Assembly: GCF_001550065.1 (NCBI RefSeq)
Contig: NZ_LRUB01000017.1
Span: 186,001-250,000 of the forward strand
Direction of reading: 5' to 3'
Source: Kordiimonas lipolytica
GTDB taxonomy: Bacteria > Pseudomonadota > Alphaproteobacteria > Sphingomonadales > Kordiimonadaceae
Length of the DNA: 64,000 bases
Under the pieces are notes generated by a model, which had not been told where the DNA came from, searched no databases, and saw only the letters and a list, made by a program, of their open reading frames with translations. The translations under genes and the position numbers were made by a program. Positions 1 through 7,769 of the stretch are shown piece by piece. Position 1 is the stretch's first letter; each line of letters begins with the position of its first letter.

Positions 1-310
1 GAGTAACGATCTGGGGCTTTGGCGCCCGTCCGACCGTGACATTGATACCTTCGAGCGAGGCAGAGCGATCCACTGTTATTTCCGGTTGAGGCTCGACTTC
101 TGGCGGCGGTGTTACCCGGTCGATTTCCCGGGCCTTGAGCTCGGTGATCTTTTCGATTGTGAAATCGCGGAATTGCTTTCTGGGGGTCTCCTGAAAGTCG
201 AGATCATTGGAGGCAACAAGCCCCTGCATCAGATAGAAGAGCCCGAAAGTGGCGGCCATAGCGCCGCCGGCAATGGGAACAAATTTGGATTGGTTGGTAG
301 CTGCAAACAT
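1..310 (-). CDS. TonB-like energy transducer, N-terminal part (runs off the window)
   Basis: Reading leftward from an ATG at 308-310 the frame stays open to the window edge, about 103 codons. It begins with a short cytoplasmic segment, one transmembrane helix containing GLFYLMQGLV, then a proline- and glutamate-rich stretch with PPPEVEPQPE, which is the anchor and periplasmic linker layout of TonB. The C-terminal TonB domain lies outside the window. The helix closely resembles that of the TonB at 2500-3117 (GLFYVMQALV), so the two are paralogs. A GGAGG Shine-Dalgarno lies 5-6 bases upstream of the ATG. Two zinc-uptake-regulator-like palindromes sit immediately upstream. Role (family knowledge): transmits proton-motive force from ExbB/ExbD to outer-membrane receptors. 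The substrate is unknown; the operator suggests zinc. Confidence 0.7.
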   Translation of the reverse strand, partial: MFAATNQSKFVPIAGGAMAATFGLFYLMQGLVASNDLDFQETPRKQFRDFTIEKITELKAREIDRVTPPPEVEPQPEITVDRSASLEGINVTVGRAPKPQIVT

Positions 311-323
311 AACGCCCTCCATC

Positions 324-382
324 AATGTTATGATGTAACATTAACAGACTTTTGGGCACCTGAAAAGTTATAATATAACTTT
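324..382 (-). promoter_or_regulatory. Two tandem Zur-like palindromes upstream of the tonB-like gene
   Basis: Two 19-bp inverted repeats lie at 324-342 (AATGTTATGATGTAACATT) and 364-382 (AAAGTTATAATATAACTTT), with centres 40 bp apart. Both share the core GTTATnATnTAAC. The proteobacterial Zur consensus, as I recall it, is AATGTTATAnTATAACATT; each site differs from it at only two positions. The first ends 14 bp before the tonB-like start codon and the second overlaps the stop codon of the oxidoreductase gene. Zinc repression of this TonB is inferred, not shown. Confidence 0.55.
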
Positions 383-971
383 ATTGAACAGAGGCCCCAA
401 GGCGACGCATTTTGGCGAACCAGCGCTGTTTTTTGGTGTCCGTCGCACGGTCGACCATGCCGAAATAGCTGGTGCGGATCGGCCCACAACCGGAAAAGGC
501 CAGCACATTGCGCGCGAAGAATTTAACCCCGTGGGAGAGATAGAAGAGGCGGTAGGCGAAAGCGGGCATGCCCATGGTGACCACCAGGCGTACCGAGCGG
601 CCTTTCAACAGGCTGCGCCATGCCGTCAGCTCATCTCCCTCAGGCAGAAGGGTAGGGCGGAAGATCTGCTCGAAGAAACCTTTCAGAAGGGCCGGCAGGC
701 TGCCAAGCCATAGCGGGAAAACGATCACAAGATGGTCTGCCGCCAGAAGGGTGGCCTGCACATCCAGAAGGCCGGCTGGTGTGGCCCCGCTGTTCCAGTC
801 GTCGGGTGAGCGCAGCATGGGGAAATCCAGATCCGTGACCGCGACGGTCGTGACCTCATGTCCGGCGTCCCCGGCACCTGCTTCGTATGCGCTTGCGAGC
901 GCATGACACAGGTGGTTTTTGGCGCTGTCAGGATGGCCCTGCAGGATGACGATTTTCTTCTTTGTGTCCAT
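381..971 (-). CDS. NAD(P)H-dependent oxidoreductase, quinone reductase / flavodoxin-fold family
   Basis: The 196-aa protein has the flavodoxin-like fold of the NQO1/MdaB/KefF family. It starts with a beta strand and the flavin-phosphate loop (IVILQGHPDSAKNHLCHAL), followed later by HLVIVFPLWLGSLPALLKGFFEQIF, the family's conserved P-L-W-L-G-S-x-P-A-L-x-K-G segment near the active site. Members transfer two electrons from NAD(P)H to quinones or other acceptors using FMN or FAD, in the cytoplasm. The gene stands alone between the two TonB transcription units. Its stop codon overlaps a Zur-like palindrome belonging to the gene downstream. The physiological acceptor cannot be told from sequence. 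Confidence 0.8.
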   Translation of the reverse strand: MDTKKKIVILQGHPDSAKNHLCHALASAYEAGAGDAGHEVTTVAVTDLDFPMLRSPDDWNSGATPAGLLDVQATLLAADHLVIVFPLWLGSLPALLKGFFEQIFRPTLLPEGDELTAWRSLLKGRSVRLVVTMGMPAFAYRLFYLSHGVKFFARNVLAFSGCGPIRTSYFGMVDRATDTKKQRWFAKMRRLGASVQ

Positions 972-1070
972 GATACCGGTCTCCGTGTTGGAAACTGGCA
1001 GTATAGTTCCAGGGCCAGACGATGTCCTTGATGCCGGTCAACCGGGGCGCAGGTGTTCATAGTGGGGCCA

Positions 1071-1103
1071 AAGAAAAACGGCGCCCCGTATGGGACGCCG
1101 TTT
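1071..1103 (-). terminator. Rho-independent terminator of the TonB operon
   Basis: An 8-bp stem AAACGGCG/CGCCGTTT (1076-1083 with 1096-1103) is followed on the minus strand by a T-rich run, 23 bp past the stop codon of the TPR gene. Confidence 0.75.
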
Positions 1104-1125
1104 CTCGATTTTTCTGTGAAGGCCG

Positions 1126-2484
1126 TTAGCCGTTCAGCATTTCTTCGCGCGCTTCCTCAGCTTTGAGATAGCTCTCCCACTGAGTAACCATGCGCTTGTC
1201 TCTGCGGTCGGTTGCCATGCGCTTCGCGGTCTTGAAGGCCTCACGGGCTTCCTTGAACCGCTTCAGCTCGGTAAAGGCCTGACCCCGCTGCATGGTCGCA
1301 GACAGTGTCTTTTCCTTGGCCTTTTCCGACTTGTCCTTTTCGAACGCTTTTATAACGCTCGCGAAGGAATCAAGGGCATCCTTATAGTGACCAAGCTGCA
1401 TCTGCACCTGACCGATCTGGAACCAGAGATCACCGTCTTCATCGCCAGCTGCAGCCTTGGAGAGAGGCTCGAGCGCCTTCTCATACTCATAGGCCATCAT
1501 ATAGCACTGACCGAGGATCTTCTCGTTCTTCGGGGATTTCTCGACACGGTTTTCCTTGAAAGCCTTTTCGAGAATCCAGGCACATTTGATTGGTGCACTA
1601 CGCGCCAATTGGATTTGGGCAACATTCACAAGCTGTGTCTCGTTATCGTCGAGGAAGCCTTGCTTGTAAGCTGCTTCCGTCAGCGAGTAGGAGGTCTGCT
1701 CGTCACCCAGTTCCTGATAGATACCTGCCAGCTGGGTCCAATAGCGAGGCTTTGGCCAGTTGATCAGCAGGATCTCCAGCACGTCACGGACTTTTTCGTA
1801 TTGGCCGAGTTCCCAGTGAGAGGAAAGAGCAATGCTGTACCAGCTTTCTTTCACTTCCACAGTTTCAAGGGAATTGCCAATTTCGATGGCCTGATAGATA
1901 TACTTCAGACACTCTTCGAACTCGTTCCGTACATAGTGCAGGTTGGCGATGAACTGCAGGTTGCTGACGCTGATCAGCGTCGGGTCAACACGGTTCTGCC
2001 AACGCTGGATATATTCCAGCGCCTTGTCGAAATCTTCCTCACTATAATAGAGTTGCCCCAGATTATAGATGATGCCGATTTCAAGAGCTTCCGGAATGGA
2101 ATCTGCGAACTGCAAGATTTTTTCGTAGGCACTGATAGTGCCGCGAACGTCATCCTGCTCGTAGAAAACCTGTGCCTTCAACTGCCAAGCGACGGCGCGC
2201 TCGTAGTCGTTGGCCTTGCGCGCAAGCGCATCGTCCAGGATTTCCATACCTTCCGCATAGTTTTTGGCGTCGATGGCTTCCTGAGCCTTCTGCAGCTTCT
2301 TGTGGAAGTCTGCAGTCAGCGCCTGAACCTTGCGGGTGCTCTGTTTCTTGTTTGATTCCGCCCGTTGGGCGAAAGCAGTTTGCTCACCAAAGATTGGCGT
2401 ACCTTCCGGCATTGGCAGGGCAGCGAGTACCGCTGCCGCAGCCACAGCCATTGGAAGAGATTTGATGGTCTTGATCATGCTCAT
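1126..2484 (-). CDS. TonB-system-associated tetratricopeptide-repeat protein
   Basis: The 452-aa protein has an N-terminal signal peptide (MSMIKTIKSLPMAVAAAAVLAALPMPEG) and then serial helical repeats with TPR spacing, for example AEGMEILDDALARKANDYERAVAWQLKAQV written over two helices, DKALEYIQRW, KALEPLSKAA and KDALDSFASV. It is the last gene of the DUF3450-ttpC-exbB-exbD-exbD-tonB-TPR operon. Vibrio and Shewanella TonB2 clusters end with a similar TPR protein, so a periplasmic scaffold for the TonB complex is likely. A good Shine-Dalgarno (GGGAGGAG) precedes the ATG, and a terminator follows the stop. The precise role of the TPR partner is not known to me. Confidence 0.85.
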   Translation of the reverse strand: MSMIKTIKSLPMAVAAAAVLAALPMPEGTPIFGEQTAFAQRAESNKKQSTRKVQALTADFHKKLQKAQEAIDAKNYAEGMEILDDALARKANDYERAVAWQLKAQVFYEQDDVRGTISAYEKILQFADSIPEALEIGIIYNLGQLYYSEEDFDKALEYIQRWQNRVDPTLISVSNLQFIANLHYVRNEFEECLKYIYQAIEIGNSLETVEVKESWYSIALSSHWELGQYEKVRDVLEILLINWPKPRYWTQLAGIYQELGDEQTSYSLTEAAYKQGFLDDNETQLVNVAQIQLARSAPIKCAWILEKAFKENRVEKSPKNEKILGQCYMMAYEYEKALEPLSKAAAGDEDGDLWFQIGQVQMQLGHYKDALDSFASVIKAFEKDKSEKAKEKTLSATMQRGQAFTELKRFKEAREAFKTAKRMATDRRDKRMVTQWESYLKAEEAREEMLNG

Positions 2485-2499
2485 GACTTTTCTCCTCCC

Positions 2500-3117
2500 C
2501 TAGTCTGCCAGATCGAAGCTGAACCGGTATTTAACGCCGGTCACCTTCTGCGGTTGGCCATTGACGACTTTCGGCTTGTATTTGAACTTCTGCGCAGCTT
2601 TCGTTGCGGCACGCTCAAAGTAGCCTTTCGGGTCGGCCTCGATGATGATGATGCTGTCAGCCGGTACAGTACCGTCTTCGTTCACCGTCAGTTCCACAAT
2701 CACATATCCTTCGATGCCGCGCTCCTGAGCCCGACGTGGATATTGTGGTTGCACGCGTACGAGCGGCAGATAGTCACCATCCTGGCTTGGGCCGAGGTCG
2801 ATGGAACCCAGATCTACGCCAGCGCCACTGTTGGCACGGCCGATCGCCAGGTTCATCTTGTTCGGACCCTGAACGTCCACTTGCGGAGCTTCGATCTCCG
2901 GCGGTGGCGCCTCCACTTCTGGTGGCTTCTCTACTTTACGCTCCATGCGTTGTGGCGGTTGCTCCTCGATGTCTTCAACGACATCGACAAAGCGTACGCG
3001 GGTCTGTTCTTCAAGATTCACTTCCTGACCGAAATCAACAAGCGCCTGCATGACATAGAACAGACCGAAGGTAACGCCAGAAGCGGCTATAAGAGCTGTT
3101 ACAAATCTTGCAATCAT
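2500..3117 (-). CDS. tonB: TonB energy transducer
   Basis: The 205-aa protein has a short N-terminus, one transmembrane helix (about residues 8-27), a Pro/Glu-rich linker (EEQPPQRMERKVEKPPEVEA) and a C-terminal TonB domain with LVRVQPQYPRRAQERGIEGYV and VTGVKYRFSFDLAD. The P-x-Y-P-x-x-A-x-x-x-x-x-E-G-Y pattern is diagnostic. The start overlaps the stop of the second exbD by four bases (ATGA), which implies translational coupling. The linker is short, as in TonB2-type proteins. It transmits proton-motive force from the ExbB/ExbD/TtpC complex to outer-membrane receptors such as the one at 45033-48053, though partner choice is inference. Confidence 0.92.
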   Translation of the reverse strand: MIARFVTALIAASGVTFGLFYVMQALVDFGQEVNLEEQTRVRFVDVVEDIEEQPPQRMERKVEKPPEVEAPPPEIEAPQVDVQGPNKMNLAIGRANSGAGVDLGSIDLGPSQDGDYLPLVRVQPQYPRRAQERGIEGYVIVELTVNEDGTVPADSIIIIEADPKGYFERAATKAAQKFKYKPKVVNGQPQKVTGVKYRFSFDLAD

Positions 3118-3518
3118 GAACTCTGCTCCGCTGCTATGGCAATTGTTGGGACGCCAGCATCGCGCACGGCGTCATAGACTTTCATTACCAAACCGGCCTT
3201 CGCACTTTCGTCTGCCTGGATAGCCACAGTCCCTTTCGGGTTTTCACTGTGCAGCTTCTCAACCGCCGTCCGCAGAGCATCAAGCTCTACCTCTTCACGG
3301 TTGATCCAGATTTCGTCCGTTGGCGTGACAGCGATCAGGATACTAACCTGTTTCCTGGGAATCGCTGTTTCGGCCTCGGGTTTCGTCACCTGGACCCCGG
3401 CTTCCTTTACGAAGACCGCAGTAACGATGAAGAAGATCAGCATGATAAACACGATGTCGAGCATCGGCGTCATGTTGATATCCGCTTCTTCTTCCTGTTT
3501 TTGTGCGTGGTCTCGCAT
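3114..3518 (-). CDS. exbD: ExbD-type biopolymer transport protein (second copy)
   Basis: The 134-aa protein has the ExbD/TolR layout: a charged N-terminus, one transmembrane helix (MLDIVFIMLIFFIVTAVFV) containing the conserved proton-binding Asp of the N-M-T-P-M-L-D motif, and a periplasmic domain. I place the start at the ATG at 3516-3518, because GGAG lies six bases upstream of it. A GTG twelve bases further upstream would be possible but lacks a site. It is a paralog of the exbD just upstream, and the pair may form a mixed dimer in the ExbB pentamer. The stop overlaps the tonB start by four bases. Confidence 0.9.
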   Translation of the reverse strand: MRDHAQKQEEEADINMTPMLDIVFIMLIFFIVTAVFVKEAGVQVTKPEAETAIPRKQVSILIAVTPTDEIWINREEVELDALRTAVEKLHSENPKGTVAIQADESAKAGLVMKVYDAVRDAGVPTIAIAAEQSS

Positions 3519-3559
3519 TGTTTTCTCCACTATGCCCCCGAAGGGACTGCCCTTGAGGC

Positions 3560-3574
3560 AGGGGCGAAGCCCCT
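3560..3574. repeat. Intercistronic hairpin between the two exbD genes
   Basis: A perfect inverted repeat AGGGGC-GAA-GCCCCT lies in the 63-bp gap between the two exbD genes. It could protect mRNA ends or attenuate expression. It lacks the T run of a terminator. Confidence 0.5.
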
Positions 3575-3581
3575 ACCGGCT

Positions 3582-3998
3582 TTACTTCTTGGGCGTCATC
3601 ACGACTTTGTCAGAGCTGATCCCGATGGCCATCGCCGCATCATAGATGCGGAGGGAAAGGCCAAAATGGGAATCTGCGCCAGCCTGAATTACAACCGGTG
3701 CCTCCGGACGCTCTACGCTTTCTTTCTTGATGATCGATGACACGGACGAGATATCCACATAACGGAACTCATGCATGATCCGGCCGTTGTTATCGATAAT
3801 GAAAGCGATAGCGCGCTTGTCATCTTCCGGTGGCGGAGGAGTTTCACTATTGTTGTCCTCCGGTTTGTTGATCTCCAGACCAGACTCTTTGACAAAGGTT
3901 GCGGTCACGATGAAGAAGATCAGCATGATGAATACGATGTCGAGCATCGGCGTCATGTTGACTTCGGCTTCGTCGCCCCCTTTTGCAAATTTACGCAT
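3582..3998 (-). CDS. exbD: ExbD-type biopolymer transport protein (first copy)
   Basis: The 138-aa protein starts MRKFAKGGDEAEVNMTPMLD and continues into one transmembrane helix (MLDIVFIMLIFFIVTATFVK). The Asp of the NMTPMLD motif is the conserved proton-path residue of ExbD/TolR. The helix is almost identical to the helix of the second copy, while the periplasmic domains differ (this one has a Pro/Asp/Glu-rich segment around residues 45-60). It lies 23 bp after exbB. Two exbD genes in one TonB operon are known in several Gram-negative bacteria; a division of labour is not established. Confidence 0.9.
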   Translation of the reverse strand: MRKFAKGGDEAEVNMTPMLDIVFIMLIFFIVTATFVKESGLEINKPEDNNSETPPPPEDDKRAIAFIIDNNGRIMHEFRYVDISSVSSIIKKESVERPEAPVVIQAGADSHFGLSLRIYDAAMAIGISSDKVVMTPKK

Positions 3999-4021
3999 TG
4001 GTAAATACTCCGATTCTGGTC

Positions 4022-4549
4022 TTAGTGATCCGTTGTCAGGCTGTCTTCGAGCCGCTCGGATTCGCGTTTTGCACGACGTTCGATATAGGTGCTCAGGAAA
4101 ATGCCGGACAGTGCAGCAACCATGCCCGCCATAGTCGGGATTGTTGCCTTCGACACACCTGCCGCCATGGCGCGAGCGTTCGATGAACCCTGTGTCGCCA
4201 TAACTTCAAACACCTCAATCATACCCGTAACCGTACCCAGCAGCCCGATAAGCGGACAAAGGGCAACGAGCGTCTTGATCATGCCAACACCCTGATTCAG
4301 GTTGTTGTTGACCTCGGAAATCATGGCTGTGCGAATTTTATGCGCATACCATGACCGACGCTCGGCACGGGATTCCCATGCATCGACAACGCGATTCTTC
4401 TGCTTGTTGTACTCCAGTGCGAAGTACCAAATACGCTCGATGATCAGCACCCACATGATGAACGTGACGCCAAGCACCAGGAACAGGACGTTACCGCCCC
4501 GCTCCATGAAGGCTTGGATCGCGCCGAATGCTTCATTAAGCGCTAGCAT
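4022..4549 (-). CDS. exbB: ExbB proton channel subunit (MotA/TolQ/ExbB family)
   Basis: The 175-aa protein has three membrane segments: one near residues 18-35 (NVLFLVLGVTFIMWVLI), and a hairpin at about 95-150 with LVALCPLIGLLGTVTGMIEVF and PTMAGMVAALSGIFLSTYIE. The G-L-L-G-T-V-x-G-M-I motif is the family signature. It is shorter than E. coli ExbB (244 aa), as is usual for TonB2-type ExbB. The start lies inside the 3' end of the upstream channel gene (14-base overlap), so the two are translationally coupled. It forms the inner-membrane motor with ExbD and TonB. Confidence 0.9.
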   Translation of the reverse strand: MLALNEAFGAIQAFMERGGNVLFLVLGVTFIMWVLIIERIWYFALEYNKQKNRVVDAWESRAERRSWYAHKIRTAMISEVNNNLNQGVGMIKTLVALCPLIGLLGTVTGMIEVFEVMATQGSSNARAMAAGVSKATIPTMAGMVAALSGIFLSTYIERRAKRESERLEDSLTTDH

Positions 4550-5903
4550 TCGCGTGCTCCTTCTCTGCGTGAACCGCGATGATACCAGCGGACTGTTCTT
4601 CCAGTACGTGAATCACGGACTTGGAAGTGCCGGCAACAAAGCTGTGCAGGAGCAGAGTAGGGATTGCAACCACGAGGCCCTCTACCGTCGTCATCAGAGC
4701 GGCGGAGATACCTGCGGCCATCATGCTTGGGTCACCAGTACCGAACAGGGTAATCGCCTGGAAGGTCTGGATCATACCAGTCACTGTACCCAGCAGACCG
4801 AAGAGCGGTGCTACTGCGGAAATCAGCTTGATCAGCGTCAGGAAGCGCTCAAGGGCAGGCGTTTCCTTCAGGATTGCTTCGTCAAGCTTCAGTTCCAGTG
4901 TTTCGACATCAACATTCTTGTTGCTGTCGTAAACAGACAGAACACGGCCCAGTGGGTTGTTGGTGTCAGCAACTTCGGAGCGAATCTGCTTCTTCACTTT
5001 GCCGGAAACCATCATCAGATAGAGCCACTGAACAACAGCCATCAGAACACCGATCGCCCCCAGAGCAAGAGTGAGGTAACCGATGAAACCACCCTGAGCG
5101 AGATACTCAGGCAGTGTTGGCTTTTCAACTTCCAGGCTCAGGATCTGACCACGGGATGGGTCAAGAGCGATTTCAGAGAAGCCGCCGGATGCGTTCTGGA
5201 ACGTGTCAATTGTACCAGTCAGACGACCGGAAGGCTGACGCTGCAGCTCTTCAACTTCGCCAGTGCTTGGCTTGTAGATGTAGAATTTGCCGTCGCCTAC
5301 GATGCCGAAGTCACCGATACGGGTTACGTCGGTTTCGTAGGTGTTGCCATCTACGCCGCGAACAGTCTGGTTGAAAGTCACGATTTCAGACGAACCGATC
5401 ATTTCCTGAACCATCACTACTGGCCATGCGCGGATTTCTTCAATCGTTGGCAGTTCAGCAGAGTCAGAAGCTTTTTCTACCAGCGTGTTGATTGGGCCCA
5501 TACGGCCAGGGTTGTCGATTGTCACGTGAGACGTGGAGATAATCGACTTGGCGTCACCAGCGTTTTGTTGAAGAACACCGAAGAGTTCCTGAAGCTGACC
5601 GAGACGCTCGCGCTGGACTTCCAGTTGACGGGCGATTTCAGCTTCGTTGTTGCGGCGTGTTTCTTCAAGACGCGCGGATTCACGCTCAAGGCGTTGCTGC
5701 GTCTGGCGCTCTTCGGCCAGAAGCTGAGCTTGTTGCTCTTTGCGTGCCATGAACTCACGCTCACGCTCTTTGTGCTGTTGCGTTTCAGTAGCACGGCCTT
5801 CTTTCACTTTGTCCAGAAGGCTATTGAGGTCTGCGGTCTGGGCGTTCGCTACGGCGGACAGACCCATGACGAGAACTGCAGCAGAGGTCAGAATCTTTTT
5901 CAT
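4536..5903 (-). CDS. TtpC-like MotA/TolQ/ExbB family protein with periplasmic coiled-coil extension
   Basis: The 455-aa protein has a signal peptide (to about residue 21, ANAQ), a long coiled coil (about 30-110, rich in Q, E and R), a globular middle region (about 125-265) and a C-terminal ExbB-like channel domain with three membrane segments, including LFGLLGTVTGMIQTFQAI. This architecture matches TtpC of the Vibrio TonB2 system, a second ExbB-like subunit needed for that system. It lies two bases after the DUF3450 gene and overlaps exbB by 14 bases, so it is co-translated with them. The periplasmic extension is thought to position TonB; the exact function here is inferred from the operon. 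Confidence 0.88.
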   Translation of the reverse strand: MKKILTSAAVLVMGLSAVANAQTADLNSLLDKVKEGRATETQQHKEREREFMARKEQQAQLLAEERQTQQRLERESARLEETRRNNEAEIARQLEVQRERLGQLQELFGVLQQNAGDAKSIISTSHVTIDNPGRMGPINTLVEKASDSAELPTIEEIRAWPVVMVQEMIGSSEIVTFNQTVRGVDGNTYETDVTRIGDFGIVGDGKFYIYKPSTGEVEELQRQPSGRLTGTIDTFQNASGGFSEIALDPSRGQILSLEVEKPTLPEYLAQGGFIGYLTLALGAIGVLMAVVQWLYLMMVSGKVKKQIRSEVADTNNPLGRVLSVYDSNKNVDVETLELKLDEAILKETPALERFLTLIKLISAVAPLFGLLGTVTGMIQTFQAITLFGTGDPSMMAAGISAALMTTVEGLVVAIPTLLLHSFVAGTSKSVIHVLEEQSAGIIAVHAEKEHANASA

Positions 5904-5905
5904 TG

Positions 5906-6688
5906 TTATCTCCCCTTCTGAACCGGTGCTTTGACAGGCAGTACCAGTACATCTACAGGCATCTGGCTGCGTGCCATGCGAATGAGCTGCTTAACTGGCG
6001 TTGCATATTCTGCGTCCAGTTGAACCCAAGAACGGGAGTCCTGATCCCAGGTAGCAGTCTCTTTACCGTCTTTCGTCTGGTAGTAGAAACCAACGCGACC
6101 GATACGAACGAAGTCAACACTACGACCGTCAGCCAGCTGACCTTCGTAGGCGTTACGCGTACGACCGTACTGAACTTCAGCTTTGTAAGCTTCAAGAATC
6201 ACACGGAAACGCTCTGGGTCGCTTACGTTTGGATCGTCAATGACGTCCGTCAGGTTTGCGACACGCTCGCGGCGCTCTTCGATCTGGAATGGGATATCGA
6301 GCTCAACAAACTCAGACAGGTCTTTGACCATGTCTTCCATGAGCGGAATCACCTGACGTTTGATTTCGTCAATCTGCCCGATGGAGCGTTTGATTTTCTC
6401 GATTTCTTCTTCCTGCTTGGTGATCACACGGCGCTGTTGAGCATTGTAGGCGCGCAGGCCTGCATTGGTCTTCAGAACCGTTTTGAAATCCGTGTAAAGT
6501 TTGGAAGTAGCGTCGGCTGTTTTATCAATAGTAGCCTGGGACGCTTGTGCGATTTTATTGGCCTGGTTTACCTCTTCAACAATCGACTTCAGGCGTGCGT
6601 CTTGTGCGTTTGCAACAGTAGCACCCAGAAGGATCGAGGCAACCGCAGCCGTCGAGACAGCTATACGTTTCACTTTAGCCTTATCCAT
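5906..6688 (-). CDS. DUF3450 family periplasmic coiled-coil protein, first gene of the TonB operon
   Basis: The 260-aa protein has a signal peptide ending near ATVANAQ (about residue 28), then a long helical coiled coil (about 30-130) with KQEEEIEKIKRSIGQIDEIK, then a mixed domain with the signatures VELDIPFQIEER and FVRIGRVGFYYQTKDG. These features fit DUF3450, a family consistently encoded first in TtpC-type TonB operons. It probably works in the periplasm with the TtpC-like protein, whose own N-terminus is also a coiled coil. It ends two bases before the next start. The molecular function of DUF3450 has not been established as far as I know. Confidence 0.85.
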   Translation of the reverse strand: MDKAKVKRIAVSTAAVASILLGATVANAQDARLKSIVEEVNQANKIAQASQATIDKTADATSKLYTDFKTVLKTNAGLRAYNAQQRRVITKQEEEIEKIKRSIGQIDEIKRQVIPLMEDMVKDLSEFVELDIPFQIEERRERVANLTDVIDDPNVSDPERFRVILEAYKAEVQYGRTRNAYEGQLADGRSVDFVRIGRVGFYYQTKDGKETATWDQDSRSWVQLDAEYATPVKQLIRMARSQMPVDVLVLPVKAPVQKGR

Positions 6689-7317
6689 TTTCTGCCCACA
6701 TGGGTTTTAACAAAGCTACCAGCCTCCTCGGAAACCGAGGCCGCCAGCAGCGGATTAAACCTTGCAAAGAAAAGGTGCCCGAAGGCTCCTAACCTTTACC
6801 CTTTCAAAAATTGGGAGCAAGCCGACAGCTATGCATAGTCCCGGACCCAAGAGCCCGTTCAGTCAAAGTGTCGTATCAAAAGGCTTTCCCGTACCTCTCC
6901 CAATTGTGCCGACCACCACACGGATTTTCTCCGCTTCTAATCTCATTGTCTCGCCGTCTAGGTTCCGACCTCGGGGAGGCAGGAGGACGATTTATTATGA
7001 TTTTCCCCGCCTCCAGAAACTGTCGTCTCTGAAAGTGGAGATGAGACGGGCGGTCCGGCTCGGAGCCTATCATCCAAGAATCTTCTGTGATTCCAAGCAA
7101 AAATTTCACTTTTCGTGTCAGAATCCCGTCAAGCATATAATTTTACTGCTTTCATTCCTGTGGATGAATAGGTGAAACTAGTATGTAATAATATAACTAT
7201 TGCAATGCAAAGTCAATTGTTTAGCAATGATCTATGCAAGCAGATGGGAATGTATCGGATGCATTCGGACTTTGATTGGCACCTGAGTGCGCTCGCCAAA
7301 CCATGGTTTAGAAAGTG
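6689..7317. other. Upstream region of the DUF3450-tonB operon, no convincing gene
   Basis: The stretch holds the leader of the minus-strand TonB operon. A small hairpin, CCTCGG-AAA-CCGAGG (6726-6740), would lie in the 5' untranslated region. Short open frames exist on both strands (137 codons on plus from 6762, 86 codons on minus from 7136), but they lack ribosome-binding sites and their translations look like non-coding sequence. An AT-rich segment at 7130-7200 is the likeliest promoter area. Confidence 0.5.
7182..7200. promoter_or_regulatory. Weak Zur-like palindrome upstream of the TonB operon
   Basis: The core GTAATAATATAAC (7185-7197) differs by one base from the core of the strong site at 364-382 (GTTATAATATAAC). 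Over 19 bp it has four mismatches to the Zur consensus I recall. It lies about 490 bp upstream of the first gene of the operon, which is far for an operator. Confidence 0.25.
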
Positions 7318-7524
7318 TCAGGAACGGGTAGCGTTTTTCTGCTGCAACTCCATCAGCGCGGCAACGACGCCGTGCCACTGATTCTCGGTAGATACCTGAA
7401 TTGCATGTTCAATTCCCATATGGCTGGACAAGCGACTGGCCAACATCCGGCTATCTTCAGAGATGTGTCCGGTGTCAAAATCGCTCGCGCCGCCGTGGGG
7501 TGAAGCACAAGATGTTGAACGCAT
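7318..7524 (-). CDS. Small hypothetical protein (68 aa)
   Basis: I do not recognise this protein. It is polar at the N-terminus and helical-looking at the C-terminus (HGVVAALMELQQKNATRS). Support for its being real is an AAGGG Shine-Dalgarno seven bases before the ATG and a composition unlike the surrounding non-coding DNA. It stands alone in a gap of about 1 kb between the TonB operon and pabBC, all on the minus strand. Confidence 0.4.
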   Translation of the reverse strand: MRSTSCASPHGGASDFDTGHISEDSRMLASRLSSHMGIEHAIQVSTENQWHGVVAALMELQQKNATRS

Positions 7525-7691
7525 ACTGTAACCCTTAACTAAGCACTTACCTCTCGCAGCCAGCTACTGCCGACAAGCAAAGATGCTAGCAGTCAGTTCT
7601 AAAAATCGGGTTAACAGTTGCCGACGAATTGATCCAAAGCAGGTGAAAATTTATTCAGCGCTGATCAGCTTTTTTCCACCAAATTGCATGC

Positions 7692-7711
7692 AAAACCTCC
7701 CCTGAGGGAGG
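7692..7711 (-). terminator. Terminator after pabBC
   Basis: The hairpin CCTCCC-CTGA-GGGAGG (7696-7711) is followed on the minus strand by TTTT. It lies about 60 bp past the pabBC stop codon. Confidence 0.6.
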
Positions 7712-7769
7712 GTGATTCGGTGTCACGGTACATAAAAATCGGCGCAGCAGGGAGAATCAGGAGCCGTTT

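Noticed and set aside
4302..5921. Long plus-strand open frame (539 codons) across the TtpC-like gene
   Set aside because: It is antisense to a well-supported gene with clear ExbB motifs, and its translation has no domain or signal.
6762..7175. Plus-strand open frame upstream of the TonB operon
   Set aside because: There is no Shine-Dalgarno, the residue composition is that of random sequence, and the region is better explained as leader and promoter.
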